DNA from: Drechslerella dactyloides
Lineage: Eukaryota; Ascomycota; Orbiliomycetes; Orbiliales; Orbiliaceae
Assembly: GCA_020064725.1 (NCBI GenBank)
Contig: JAGTWJ010000001.1
Coordinates: 6,324,001 to 6,388,000, forward strand
Reading direction: 5' to 3'
Length of the DNA stretch: 64,000 nucleotides
Shown: positions 48,808 through 60,945 of the stretch, piece by piece
Position numbering within the stretch: position 1 is the stretch's first letter
How the letters are laid out: every line of letters starts with the position of its first letter
Notes under the pieces: model-generated
What the model saw: the letters and a program-made list of their open reading frames with translations, nothing else
Databases searched by the model: none
Told to the model about the DNA's origin: nothing
Made by a program: the position numbers and the translations under genes

Positions 48808-50315
48808 TGTGGCGAGGAGAGGGGGGTGGCAGGAGGGCGAAGTCGCGTCTCGCAGAGACGGCGGGGAACGAGGTCAAGATGCTCGCTAGGTTGATGAGGC
48901 TCTGAGAGTAGAGAGCAGCAGGCTGGTGATGCGAGGGTTCCCGGTGGTGGGCCCGTGCCAGTTGTCGGGATCGCGGGCGACTGGGGTGCTTCGATTTCGA
49001 TGGCGATGCGATGATGCGTGTCGGAGATGACGGTGGACTCGATGGAGCGATGTGATTTGCTTTGTTTGTTTGCGGGCGCGGAAAATAGCGTGGCGCGTCA
49101 CAACGCAACCGCCGGCACCCAACAACCACCCAGCACTCAAAAAGCTCTCTCACGTAACGTTCCGCGGTGGCCAGTTGTATACTGCTAGCTACGACATTGC
49201 GTCCGGCCGACTTATTTCGTGGATCTACTGGTATCTAGTATCTTGCTATCCATCTCGGCTTTTACAAAAGGCTTATCCATCCATCCACTGAGCACCTCCG
49301 ATGGCCGTTAAGAGCAGTCACAAGTATATTGGCGCAATTGGCGCCGTGGCGGTCACAAGCGGTCGCGAGGCAAGCGCACGAGTATGCATGATCTCTGCAA
49401 TTGAAGATTAGCTGTCAGGATCTTGCCCGAGACGGCAACTGATTGCTTGCAATGGCATCAAGTGGCGCAGCGATTATTTAGATGTCAAATGAATTTAGAA
49501 TATAGCAATATCTGTAATACGCATACGAGTATGCATGCGTAGTGCGGCGGGACTCGAGTCTAGATATGCTGCCGGGCGTAGGAATATATCATAAGCTTGG
49601 AGGCCTAGATGGATCGATTAATAATATCAAAACATCGGATGATATCATCTTTCTTCGTATCACGGATCCATCGTATCATGATCGTACAGGAACGAGATTC
49701 AAGGCTCGATCTCGGCTGTCCCGGGTGGAAATATCTCGGTGGCGCTCCCTCGGACAGTACTCGGTTCTTATCCGGAATTTAATTATTTGACACAAGGACA
49801 GATGCATCAATGCCCAGAAGAGTCTCCGTTTTGAAATTGGCGATATCAAGCAATATCTGCCGTGTCCTAGTATGCTTCCGGCGTCACGCGAAAGTCTCGG
49901 GAGGCGTGACGTTGGCCTCCTATCGCTATCAACTCACGCTAGCATGAACCACATCTTGGCTCCATTTAAAGTTGCAAAGTACGCGGCAGAACCGGCTGGG
50001 CGGCCGACAGGGCATCTATAAAATATCTCTCTGTGACCTCGATTTGCAGGAATAGAATCCAACTTCCTCACTCGGCAACATAAACCCAGCAGATTTAAAG
50101 CTTATATCAACTTCAGCGCGTGAACAGCAGGACAGCAAAGCCTTCTGGTAGGCAGCCTCCAAGTGTCTAATGCTATCCAGCAATTCATGGTCATCTGCTA
50201 TCGAACGAGTCCGAGAAGAAAACCTGCTGACAGAGCTATGGATCGATAGTTGCATCACCACTTCACCAGCACTACAGCAACCTATCAAGCAACCAATCGG
50301 ACAAGAACCGGAAAG
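48808..50315. other. Intergenic, 1.5 kb, divergent promoters
   Basis: Holds the RAD21 promoter (48808-49150, GC-rich, with a minus-strand ACGCG core at 49094-49098) and the upstream region of the small cysteine-rich gene, including a TATA-like element at 50017-50024. The middle (49300-49950) is AT-rich with no recognisable gene. Confidence 0.5.
50017..50024 (+). promoter_or_regulatory. TATA-like element before the small cysteine-rich gene
   Basis: TATAAAAT about 290 bp upstream of the start codon at 50316, in otherwise GC-balanced sequence. Position and match suggest a promoter for this short gene; no functional proof. Confidence 0.35.
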
Positions 50316-50641
50316 ATGTGCTATCAGGTCACCTGCAGCAATTGCCGTATGTTCCAAATCCCACCATTCCGTTGTGCACTCAAAGCCACCATCCATGCTA
50401 ATATCTTCAATTTTTCAGAGGGCAAGACTTGGGCGGGTACGTGCCATCATGATACAACCCTCCCGCCGACGCCGTATCCGTACTTGCAAGCATGGACAGC
50501 TAACGAGCGCAACGACCAGGCTGCGGAATGCACAAGGCATCCGTGATGGATCCGATCCCAAAGACTGAATGGTGCTCCTGCGAAAAATCGCCGGGGGACA
50601 CGTACCCTCCCTCGGGATCGTCATCATGTACGCTCTCATGA
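50316..50641 (+). CDS. Small cysteine-rich protein, MCxxVTC family (56 aa)
   Basis: Three short exons, 50316-50346, 50419-50436 (an 18-base micro-exon) and 50520-50641, encode 56 residues. Introns of 72 bp (GTATGT, branch CTAAT, CAG) and 83 bp (GTACGT, branch CTAAC, CAG) both restore frame. The protein begins MCYQVTCSNCQGKTWAGCGM and has a later WCSC motif. This matches a small intracellular protein type seen in fungi and plants, with an MCxxVTCxxC start and a TWxGCGxH block. The two CxxC-like pairs could bind a metal ion. There is no signal peptide. In the usual form the segment after GCGxH continues into a helix; here it is short. Function unknown. The continuous frames through the introns look like unrelated proteins, which is why the gene is easy to miss. 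Confidence 0.78.
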
Positions 50642-53600
50642 TTAAATACCTCGCGTTGACTGCAGTAAGCTGTCTTTTTTTTTCACTTTCTCTACACCTG
50701 ATTGGGTCTCTTCCGCCTACACATACATTCGCAGATTCATGTAGACGGAAATACATGTGGAAGTGCATTTTCCGTAGCGCGCACAGGCATACGGCCGTCG
50801 GACCCATCGCATATGTGCATATATGCATGCACGTCTCGATGCGTACGCGCGGAAAAATATATCCCTCAAGGATAACGCATGTACCCTGCTCGAGGGACCA
50901 TGATATCCCCCGCACCCTGGGCCCCGCAAATACATCCATGATCTGGACATGTGCACACGCATGTGCTGTGATCTAATGGAAGTCTCGAACGGGCCCGACG
51001 CTCGAGGAAATTGAGACGGATCTGATTACAATACTTTGAGAAAATGTGGGGCTAATCCTTGTGTCATTCTCTTTTTCTCCTCCATGCGGGGGCGCAGGGT
51101 GATAAATATAATATTCACATACATACACATTTGTACAAGAAATTGACGGAAATACACTCATCGTCAACGAGCATGCCAGATCCTAGCGCAATTAGGCCGA
51201 GCTGGGTACCATCGGTGCCATTTTGGCCCAAGCTTGCAATAATCAAAAATAGCGATGCGATGAGATGGACCAATCGAAAGATCGCCTTCTCCTACAATTA
51301 TTCGATTTCAAAAATTAGTGCGAGCGCAGTCAGTGGTCAGACCATGGAGGGTGAACGAATAGGGAAGCTTTCCGATGCGCCACTGATATGTATAATTGGG
51401 ATAAAGTCGGGGTAACAGCTGACGGATAATCACGTATTTTGTATATATATACACTCTGCCCCCGTTAATGCTAATTTGTTGCCATGTTCCCACCACATAC
51501 ATATATCATGACTATGGTAAATGTCATACAATACTCGACAGCGTTCATGTCAGCCGGCAATTAACTGCATGGGCAGCTGGATCAAACTATCAATAATCGG
51601 GCTTGAGATACAATCACGACAATCAAAATGCCATCAGATGATGCTTACAACATGCATGCATGTTAAACCAATTGCCAAGTACTTAAGTCGCAATCAGAAG
51701 TTATTTCTCACACGTAGTCGTAAAATTGCCCGGTAGACGGCGCGAGGATGCACCAGTCCGCAAGACCACCATATTCAATGGTCGTGGCGCAGATTTGTTC
51801 TGGTTCTGATAACGAGGCTTAGCTGTTTCAACTGATCAAGGTACTGGCTGGATCGCGCGATATATCCACTCGTGAATCGAGTTTAGAGTAATAAAGTAGT
51901 ACGGGATGCCTTCAACCCGCTATGGCACTGTTGCTCGACTATACTTGCAAACGAGCTCACTACCTAGAATCAATATCAGCGTCTAGACGAGCCGCAGCGC
52001 AGCTACAAGCCCTGATATATGACCACCGTCTATCCTTGACTCATATACGGTATCCTGTCGACATTAAGAGGAGATGAGCAGACTGCCCACGGCCAAATTT
52101 AAGATGGGTACGGCCTGATTCCAATTGTTGGTGCATCTATTTTATAGGGAAAACTTGTGTAACATGATACCTCGAATCGAGGGAATCATGCACTTACTAA
52201 TGCATACAATATCCAGCGGTGCGACTGGATGCAATGCGGCGATTTCAAGCGACGGGCATGTGCGGTTGAGCAATTGAGAATGTTGTAATTCGCTCGTAGG
52301 ACTTGGCGTGATCTGATATCGACACGTCAAACTCACAGTTGTATTTGAGACTCATTGATGTTGTCCATACATACTTCGTAGAAGTTCGTAAAATCCGTAT
52401 CAGGACAACCCTGCACGCTTGGCCTACCGTTTCACGAATTTCGGCCAGCTGGACGCAACTGCAATTTCAATTCGGAGATGGCTACCTAGGAAAGCATGCA
52501 TATATACAGAGCAGGCCCGCATAGTTTGATATACGACATGATAGAACCGTTGCCGAGAAATCAAGCCGAGCAACGAGAAGACTAGCTGGCGAGCTGCATC
52601 GAAGAACATGATATTTGGAAGGTTGCAATAATATTCCGATGGGGTTCAATTGCAACCAGCGGACTTCGTAATTAGCCCATGATCAGCGCATCGGTCAGGC
52701 ATCGTTAGGCGAAAAATGCAACTACGGACTGGATGAATTCGCGATCGATGCAATGCATGAGCGAGAGAATGCCGGAAGGAGGGGAGCCACAGTGCGAGAA
52801 GGCCAGGGTACCATCTCACTCGTGATCCGGGCCCGCGACGCGATTGGCGGCCGCTCTTATATAAATTTTAGTCATGATACAGCAATATATGCAATATAAC
52901 CAGCGAGCGAATACATTCAGGCGGTTTTAATATCATGCTCAGCGCGAATAACGGACAAAGGACAGGTGTTGTGAACGGGGAGAGCAAGCATGCTGTAACG
53001 CAGCTGCGCTGTGTCTGGGGATGGCGTCAGCTGCTGGCCGCAGGGAGGCAGGCCGAAGCCTGCGTCGGCTACTGCCCTTGGAATTTCCGCCAGGGCACAA
53101 GGTGGGCTGCAATTGGGCAGGCGAGCACCTCGCGCAACACGGTCGTTTTGAACGTTTTGGCTGCAGTTACATGATGATTACCCCATCAGCCATAACTGAT
53201 TACCCCCCAATTACTCGATCACAATTGCACCATCGTCCAGCTGCAGGGCGTCGAAGGTTCGAGGGGGAGCTCTCCCAGGTGCGCGCTTGTCACTAACCGG
53301 CCTAGCTTGGTGCTTCGCCAGTCCGTTCCATCTGTACTAGGTATATGCGTGATCACAACTGCCATCGACCTCGACGGCCTCACGTCCAAGCGGGATGCAC
53401 AGCGTCTCTGCGCATACAAGTGCGGTAGCTGCTTAGCTAACTGCTCCAGTTGGGATGCGTACGTATATCGCGCCATGGAGTCTACATGATCTCGGCAGTG
53501 GGTGAAAGAGAAAAAATTTTCCTGCCTGCGGGGCCCCCTCCTGCGGACGTACCGTTTACCTAATGGACCCGTGGCTCTGGCTCGTTGATGCAGCCTGCCC

Positions 53601-55576
53601 TGCCATGCGGCCGCTGTCCGGGAAGAAGCCGACTCCTCCAGGCCCCTCTCCACCCCTTCAACTCATCTTCTTTGTTTTTCCATTTTATTCTTTCCACCGG
53701 ACGAATGTAGCTGATCGAAGCCGGAGACCGGTGACGGAGAGCCGCCAGCCAGCCAATCCCAGCGGGATGTTCGTTCCAAAGAATTCGTTTCTTCTGCATG
53801 TTCTTCCTCCTTGATCCCCTTGAGCTCGTTCGTTCGTTCGTCGGCATCCCCTGCAGGGTTCCCCGGATTTTCGGACGGTTAGGGTTAGATTGACAGAATT
53901 TTCTTCGACCCGGGGGAGGGTGCCACATGCAAACTCGAGGGAGCCAAGGCCTCCCGCCCCGGGTGCGGCTTTTCCAGGCAGACTTGCGGGCCTGCTTGCT
54001 TGGCTGGCTGGCTGCCATTTCCAGATGCTGGATCGTGATTCGTGATATAACATCATCACTTCATGCAACCAAGTCGAAATCGGCTGCACCGGGGCCCGTT
54101 CGGTCGCTGTAATGATTGCACCGTGTGCAATTTCCAAGCGAGAGCTCAGCTCGCTCGATTCGTTCAGAGTGTTTTTGCTGGCTGGTCGTCTGCGTGATTA
54201 TTTCCAGCGTCAGCGGATGTATCTCTCGAATGAGTACTGACGCGATGGTGCGTTTCCATATGTGATCAAAAGTACCCACCATCTGATTACTCTTGGAATT
54301 TTTGTTTTTCGACCGTTAGGTAATACGGTGCAAATGCGAAAGGCACCCATCCGCCCAGTGTTGTGAAACGGCACCGGCCGCGGGCCTCGCAAGGTGCATA
54401 CGCCCGTGCTATTGGCCGGACAGATGAGTGGATGCTGGTTGTGTTATAGTTATTGATTGCATAGAGAGCAGTTGAGCCGCCGGTGATGCGGCGATAAATT
54501 GGAGTTTCCTGTTCTTCTGGTGTTGCGCTTGAGAAGGAATGGGGAAATCGCTGCTGTACTGGGCAGCCGGGCGGAGAAGGTCACCGTCGTAGAAAGCTTC
54601 GAAAGCGGTCGCAATTAATTGCAACTGCAACAATTATCAGAGCGACTGCGTTACACCGCCTTATCACGAAGGACATACGTGTCTACAGGATACGGTGGCT
54701 AGAATGGAGATAGGAACCTTTCTGATAGGTCCGATAAATTAATGCAAAGGGTCGGATGGAATTTAGTTTTCTTGTCGTCTTATCTCTGGAATGTCAGCAG
54801 CAATATAAAACATAGATATCAGTTTGGCGGTCGAGATAAGGTTGCGCTGGCTGAAAATAGGAACGTACAGTACATACATGCCATGCACATGCCTCGCTCA
54901 TGCGCGGTCGGTGCATCGGTGGTCAGAAGAAGCCTCTTGCTTGGTCTCGCGGGCCAGACACGCACGAAACTCTTGCTCAGATTGTAAATATTCTCAGGTC
55001 ATTCGATATCGACTGGATCAATCTGATCAATTGATCCGCCGTCATGAAATCAATCATTCGCCCTTTGCCAACTCATACAGCTGCAGTCACCGGGTCGGCC
55101 CTCGGGGCGGTTCTGGAGTATCAATTGGATGGAAGACGGGGCACCGGGCGGCCTCGAGCTCATGCTCAGGTACCTGCAGAGAGAATCGGATCTGTTTTCT
55201 GCATTCCATCGCTAGCGAGCCAGCTGTCCCCGCCCTTGCTTTTTTCCTTTTTCTATTTTTCGTTTGTATCGTGACATGACCCGGAGAGCGCTAGAGCTCG
55301 CGATGGCATATTTTCTCTTAGTGATATTATTATTTCTATTTGCAAAGAATTTGGTCAAAGGTGGGCCAAGGCGAGCCGTTGTCCGTCAGACGGGACGCGG
55401 TTCTGCCGCATGCATGCTTCAATTTTACAGCATCCGCTCGCAACATTTGGTAACTAGGTTGCGGTTTTTGGACATGCAACGGACGCGAACCGCATCGACA
55501 ATGTGAGAGAGTCGACAGCATGAACAATAACGTCAGCACCAGCAGCAATTAACCGTTGATGCCGCCGGTCGGCAGT

Positions 55577-55598
55577 TAGCTAGCTAGCTAGCGAGCTG
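55577..55598. repeat. GCTA microsatellite
   Basis: Several tandem GCTA units (TTAGCTAGCTAGCTAGCGAG region) followed by a degenerate copy; self-complementary, so a short hairpin is possible. Confidence 0.7.
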
Positions 55599-55912
55599 CT
55601 AGCTGCGTAGATGCATAGACTAGAAGATTTTTTCTATTGTTCCGTAACTGTATGCGGGTGTTGAGATAGGCGTCGGTCTCGTGGGTATAAAGACCCAGCC
55701 GTCCTGTCTTCCTGCAGCTCGACCAGACTCTACGATGGTATAATGCCCATCGAACCGGCCTGATTTCATGCGACAGTGGTAGTATTACCATTATTCTCCT
55801 CAGCTCCAGATTAATGCGCTGCGGACTGCTCCTCCGCTTCCCGATATTGCATTCTTACCTATCCTCATAGCCCACCTATCGCGGTATATAATTACTTGAG
55901 CAAGCAATTAAT

Positions 55913-55960
55913 CAGTCAGTCTGGAGTCAGTCTAGTCAGTCAGTCTGCCTGCCGTCAGTC
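55913..55960. repeat. Degenerate CAGT repeat
   Basis: About ten imperfect CAGT/CAGTC units about 1.5 kb upstream of the glutamate dehydrogenase start. Simple-sequence expansion; no function can be assigned. Confidence 0.6.
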
Positions 55961-56671
55961 GACCAGCCGGCCTTAACTCATCTCTCCGTGTGCCTGACCT
56001 GCTGTTCCTTGAAATTTACTTTTTTGTTCCTTTTCCCGTTATTTTTATATATTTTTCGCTCACAAAAGCTTGATACCTATAAAAACGCTTAACACCCCGT
56101 CCTATCGCGCGCGCTGCGGACCTACATACACACAGACATCATACATACCCGAATTGTTTTTGTTGGTCGTACTATCAAATCGAGTTCACCGCAAGTCTCA
56201 TCAGTTGCTTTGCGCATATTGCTTGAACTTGCTTTTCTCAATTTGACACAATACAACGATCCTATCCACTCCGGATTCCTTTCCAATTGATTCCTGCGGT
56301 TTAGTAGCACCTTGTCACAAAAAAAAGCTGAAAGGAAAAAAAGAAGAAAAACATTGGACGAAAAAGCATTGTGACCAGTTGCGTTCCTGCACCATTATCT
56401 CGCGGTTTCTCCGAAAGATTGAGTGTCTTCTCAATCCACCCACTCCTATCGCCTGCAACCGCGCTGCACCTGCATGCAAACAGGTACCCCTTTCGGATAG
56501 TGCAGTCGAGATCCACCAGTGTACTGCATACGCATACGGCCAGGCGTGTAACAGGCGAAGCTTCAAGCTCCGGCAGCTCGCAATTATTCCTATCTTGGTC
56601 GATTGCAGCTTGCAATTGAAGCAGTTGGCCGTGCCTCCAACATACACTCGTAAAGAGCAGGATACTCTACC

Positions 56672-56680
56672 TATATAAAG
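56672..56680 (+). promoter_or_regulatory. TATA box candidate for NAD-glutamate dehydrogenase
   Basis: TATATAAAG followed within 40 bp by a strongly pyrimidine-rich stretch (56707-56730) is the classical fungal core promoter layout. It implies a leader of about 700 bases. A donor GTAAGC at 56860 and an acceptor ACAG at 57231 could define a 372-bp leader intron that would remove the A run. A second TATA-like stretch (57269-57275) lies close to the first in-frame ATG. Confidence 0.4.
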
Positions 56681-57069
56681 GAGGTCAACTGGATCGCCTG
56701 CTGAGGCTTTTTCTCTCCCTCCTCTCTGCAACCGTACCAGTTTTTCGGACTCGATTCGTCGGCCTGGTCCTTTTTTCGAGCTACCAACATCCCTCGATAT
56801 CGTACCATTTACGACAGGCCTAAATATATCTGCGGGAAACCTTACTAGCGCTGCCTCCGGTAAGCTGCCCTTTTACTGCTTTCTGTCTTGCCTTTGCATG
56901 CCCCCTCGAGCTCCCCCGTGGCAAGAATGGCACATGCGTCACCTTTCTCAGCCATGTTCCAGTGGCGGCCCCCGTTCTGTTTCCAGACTCCACTGGGGCC
57001 CGGACAGCGGCCTTTGCGGGCGTCGGCAAAGCTCCCGACGCTACCCCGAGGGGCGATGATGCTTGAGAG

Positions 57070-57070
57070 A

Positions 57071-57098
<28 letters not shown>
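57070..57098 (+). repeat. Run of 29 A in the glutamate dehydrogenase leader region
   Basis: Pure A homopolymer of 29 bases about 350 bp before the coding start. It may lie inside a leader intron or be a nucleosome-excluding promoter element. Confidence 0.95.
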
Positions 57099-57102
<4 letters not shown>

Positions 57103-57447
57103 ATTTTGGGCTGGGGCCCAGCTGCCACTTGAAGCATCCAGCTCCATCGGCCGAAGAACGCGATTACGTAGAGCTCAGAGCTGCTGGTTGGCCGGCCGCC
57201 GTGCAAAAAGACGGACTCGAGTTAGTTACAGCGCCGCTGCTCAACACAGCCGTTGGGCCCAAGTGGTATATATATGAAGGCCTCCACCCAGCCTTCACGT
57301 CCTTCCGAGAGCCATTCCCACCACCTGAACGAGTTCCTCAACAATTTGCTTACTCTGCTGTTACCTTGCCGCTCCAGAGGACGGTCTGTGGAAGAAGAAG
57401 AAGAAGACGAAGTCCCGCTCGAGAAGCCCGTTGCCGATATGCCCGCC

Positions 57448-60400
57448 ATGGCCTCCTCTCACCGGAACTTCCTCCCCCCCACTCTCACCAGCCAGGATGA
57501 GTCCCGCCATCCCTCGCCCTCGCCATTCCACCTCAGCATCCCCGGTGGCACTCAGAGGAGGATAATCACCGATACCTCGTCCGGCTATGTTGCTCCCAAG
57601 TTCGAGGGCAAGGAGAAGCAGATGGAAGCCGGTGAGCAATTTGTGTTATCCAATTATTAGTAAAATCAACGTCGAACCGAAGGCTAATATGTGCAATGCG
57701 GCTGTCGACGGTAGTCATCGGCACCATTGAGCAGTCTGGCTTCATCCCTGCGGGGTTCATCGACGATGAGGTCGAGTGGTTCTACACCAGGCTCGGCATC
57801 GATGGTGAGTGGCGCCACCCCTCCGAGGCTAAGCGGGGATTTAGGATCTGGGCGATGCACAGGTGCTAACTACGATTGGATGGTGCGCAGACATGTACTT
57901 CAAGTCGGAGTCGGTAGAGACGATTGCGAACCACATTCTCGCCCTATACGCCGGCAAGGTTGCTGCTTTCTCCAGAGCGGATAAGAAGCTCGAGATCAGA
58001 CTCGACCGCGAGGCTGTCGGTGAGTGGCCGATATGACCTTCCCCCCCACCACCCCGGGTCTATGGAAACATACATGCTAATAGAACCATCCAGATCACGC
58101 TGTATACATCGATACTTCCACACCCGGCGTCTCCGTTCTCAATGGCCCGCAGTACGAGCAGCGTATCGACGAGAAATATCTCAATGACTCGCACCCAGGC
58201 AAGGCCTATCGTGTCGAGACCTTCCGCTCCAACGAATCTCTCGGCGCCGACAGCGCTGCCCAGCTCCGATGCTACTTCGTCTACCAATGTCAGTTCGAGG
58301 ATCCCTCGCCCAGCGAGAACGAGACCGACTTTACCAAGATTGCGGACAAGACCTTCCTCGAGAAGACTTCCGAGAACACCAAGAAGCTCTATGCCGACAT
58401 TGTCCAGGCTGTGGTCGAGAGAACCGGCCCGGTCATCGAGATGTTTGAGGTCCAGGGCACTCGGGAGAAGCGCCTGATCATTGGTTATCGTCAGCGCAGC
58501 GCCAAGGGGCTCTTCAGCGCCATGAGCGATCTTTACCACTATTATGGTGTCACCAGCGCACGCAAGTATGTCGAGCAATTCTCCAACGGTGTCACCGTCA
58601 TGTCGCTGTACCTGCGTCCCATCTCCGTCAACGCGTACACTCAAAAGCACCCGCCCATTGAGGCCTCTATCCACCAGATCATGAAGGAAGTCAGCTTGCT
58701 GTACTGCATCCCGCAAAACAGCTTCCAGAAGCACTTTATCCGCGGCGACCTCAGTCTGCAGGAGACAATCTACGCCCACTGCGTCTCGATCTTCATCACC
58801 CACTTCCTCAACAGGCTCGGCGCCGAGTACACATCGCTGCTGGGCCTGTTGGACACCAACAACAATGCCCACACGGAAGTCCTGACGAAGATCAAGCGTC
58901 GTCTGCGCCAGGAGACATTCACAGCAGAGTACATCACCGAGATCATTGCGGGTTATCCGCAGCTCGTTCGCGCGCTGTACTTGCAATTCGCAAACGCACA
59001 CTACGTGCAGACCCGCGGCGAGAATGACGATTTCATCCCCACGCTCTCGTACCAGCGTCTCCGCCAGGATCCCGTGCTCAAGCCGGACGACCTCGTCAAC
59101 CACATTCGCACAACGGTGGCGAACGACCATCAGGCAACAGTCATGGAGTCCTTCCAGCTGTTCAACAACCATGTCCTCAAGACCAACTTTTACACGCCGA
59201 CAAAGGTAGCCTTGAGCTTCAGATTCAACCCTGCCTTCCTGCCCCCGCTGGAGTACCCTCAACCGCTGTACGGCATGTTCCTCGTCATCGGCTCCGAATT
59301 CCGGGGCTTCCACCTCCGCTTCCGAGATATTGCTCGTGGTGGTATCCGTATTGTTAAGAGCAGGAACCACGAAGCTTACTCGATCAACGTTCGGAGCATG
59401 TTCGACGAGAACTACAATCTGGCTAACACCCAGCAGCGCAAGAACAAGGATATTCCAGAGGGCGGAAGCAAGGGTGTCGTCCTGCTCGACTACAACTCGC
59501 AGGATAAGGCGACCCAGGCGTTCCAGAAGTACATTGACTCGGTTCTGGATCTGCTCTTGCCACCTACCTCCCCGGGTATCAAGGATCCCATCGTCGATCT
59601 CCACGGTAAGCCGGAGATTCTGTTCATGGGTCCCGACGAGAACACCGCCAACCTTGTCGACTGGGCTACTGAGCATGCTCGGATCCGCGGCGCCCCGTGG
59701 TGGAAGTCCTTCTTCACCGGCAAGTCGCCACGCCTCGGTGGCATTCCCCACGATGAATACGGCATGACCTCCCTCAGCGTCCGAGAGTTTGTCTTGGGCA
59801 TCTACCGGAAACTCAAGATTGATCCGTCTCAGGTGCGCAAGATGCAGACCGGTGGACCGGACGGAGATCTCGGCTCCAACGAAATCTTGCTCAGCAATGA
59901 GAAGTACGTTGCCATCGTCGACGGCAGCGGTGTCCTGGTCGACCCGAACGGGCTTGACCAGCAGGAACTCATCCGACTCGCGAAGAATCGTGTCATGATC
60001 TCTGAATTCGACACTAGCAAACTGTCCAAGCAGGGTTACCGCGTGCTTGTCGACGAGAGCAAGATCAAGCTGCCCAACGGCGAGTATGTCCCCAACGGCA
60101 CCATCTTCCGCAACACCTTCCACCTCAAGGACATTGGCGTGGACACATTCACCCCATGTGGTGGCCGGCCTGAGGCGATTGAGATGGGCAACGTGGGCAA
60201 GCTGATCGACGAGGATGGAAAGTCGAGGATCCCCTACATTGTTGAGGGTGCGAACTTGTTCATCTCCCAGGACGCGAAGATCAGACTGGAGAAGGCTGGC
60301 GCTATCCTCTTCAAGGACGCATCGGCGAACAAGGGCGGTGTGACCTCCTCGTCACTCGAAGTTCTCGCGTCGCTGTCCTTTGACGACGCGAGCTTCATCG

Positions 60401-60945
60401 AGAACATGTGCATCAAGGAGGACGGAACGACGCCGGACTTCTACCGCCAATACGTCAAGGAGGTGCAGAACATCATCAAGAACAACGCCAGGCTGGAGTT
60501 CGAGGCGATCTGGGCGGAGCACGAGCGGACGGGACGGCCGCGGTCGCTGATTTCGGACGACCTCTCGTACGCGATTACCAATCTGGACGAGGAGTTGCAG
60601 AAGACGACGCTGTGGAACGACGTTGCGTTGCGGCGGACTGTGCTCGGCGCGGCGCTGCCGAATCTGCTGGTGAAGAAGCTGGGACTCGATACGATCGTTG
60701 GACGGGTGCCGGAGGGTTACCTCAAGGCGATCTTTGGCAGTTATCTGGCTAGTCGGTTCGTGTACAAGTGCGGACCGAGCTCAAGCCCGTTGGCGTTCTA
60801 CAGCTTGTAAGTTTCCGCTCCGTACTATTCGTATATTTACTTCGATGGACTTGTGCTAACGTGTGTGGTGGTATACAGTATGACGACGCTGACCAAGAAC
60901 ATCAACGAGAACGGAACCATCAACAGTCTTGCGAACGGTGCTTAG
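57448..60945 (+). CDS. GDH2: NAD-specific glutamate dehydrogenase (large type)
   Basis: Exons inferred: 57448-57631, 57715-57804, 57891-58019, 58094-60806, 60879-60945, giving 1060 aa, the usual length of the large fungal NAD enzyme. All four introns (83, 86, 74, 72 bp) have GTGAGx or GTAAGT donors and restore frame. It converts glutamate to 2-oxoglutarate and ammonia with NAD, the main catabolic route when amino acids serve as carbon source; cytosolic or mitochondrial. Landmarks: YVAPKFEGKEKQME near the N-terminus, RDIARGGIRIVKSRN (substrate region), PEGGSKGVVLLD, the Rossmann segment KMQTGGPDGDLGSNEI (about 715-731), PCGGRPEAI, IVEGANLFISQDA and FKDASANKGGVTSSSLEVLA. ATG 57448 has a good context (GCCATGG). 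In-frame ATGs at 57439 and 57274 are alternatives; the latter would add 58 low-complexity residues. Homology is unmistakable. Confidence 0.95.

Larger units (their letters stand above)
50642..57447. other. Intergenic, 6.8 kb, large gap before glutamate dehydrogenase
   Basis: The largest gap in the window. No open frame resembles a protein. Visible structure: a GC-rich CpG-containing block at 53000-53700, GTTC repeats at 53828-53843, GCTA repeats at 55577-55598, degenerate CAGT repeats at 55913-55960, a TATA element at 56672-56680 followed by pyrimidine-rich sequence, and a 29-base A run at 57070-57098. The last 800 bp look like promoter and long leader of the downstream gene. The rest may be upstream regulatory sequence or unrecognised noncoding RNA. 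Confidence 0.5.

Noticed and set aside
55044..55274. 76-codon frame starting MKSIIRPLPTHTAAV
   Set aside because: Tempting start sequence, but the rest is low-complexity and no splice continuation or homology is seen.
58060..60123. 687-codon open frame antisense to glutamate dehydrogenase
   Set aside because: It mirrors a strongly biased, GC-rich third-position coding region on the other strand; its sequence is acidic/hydrophobic without domain resemblance, whereas the plus strand is a textbook enzyme.
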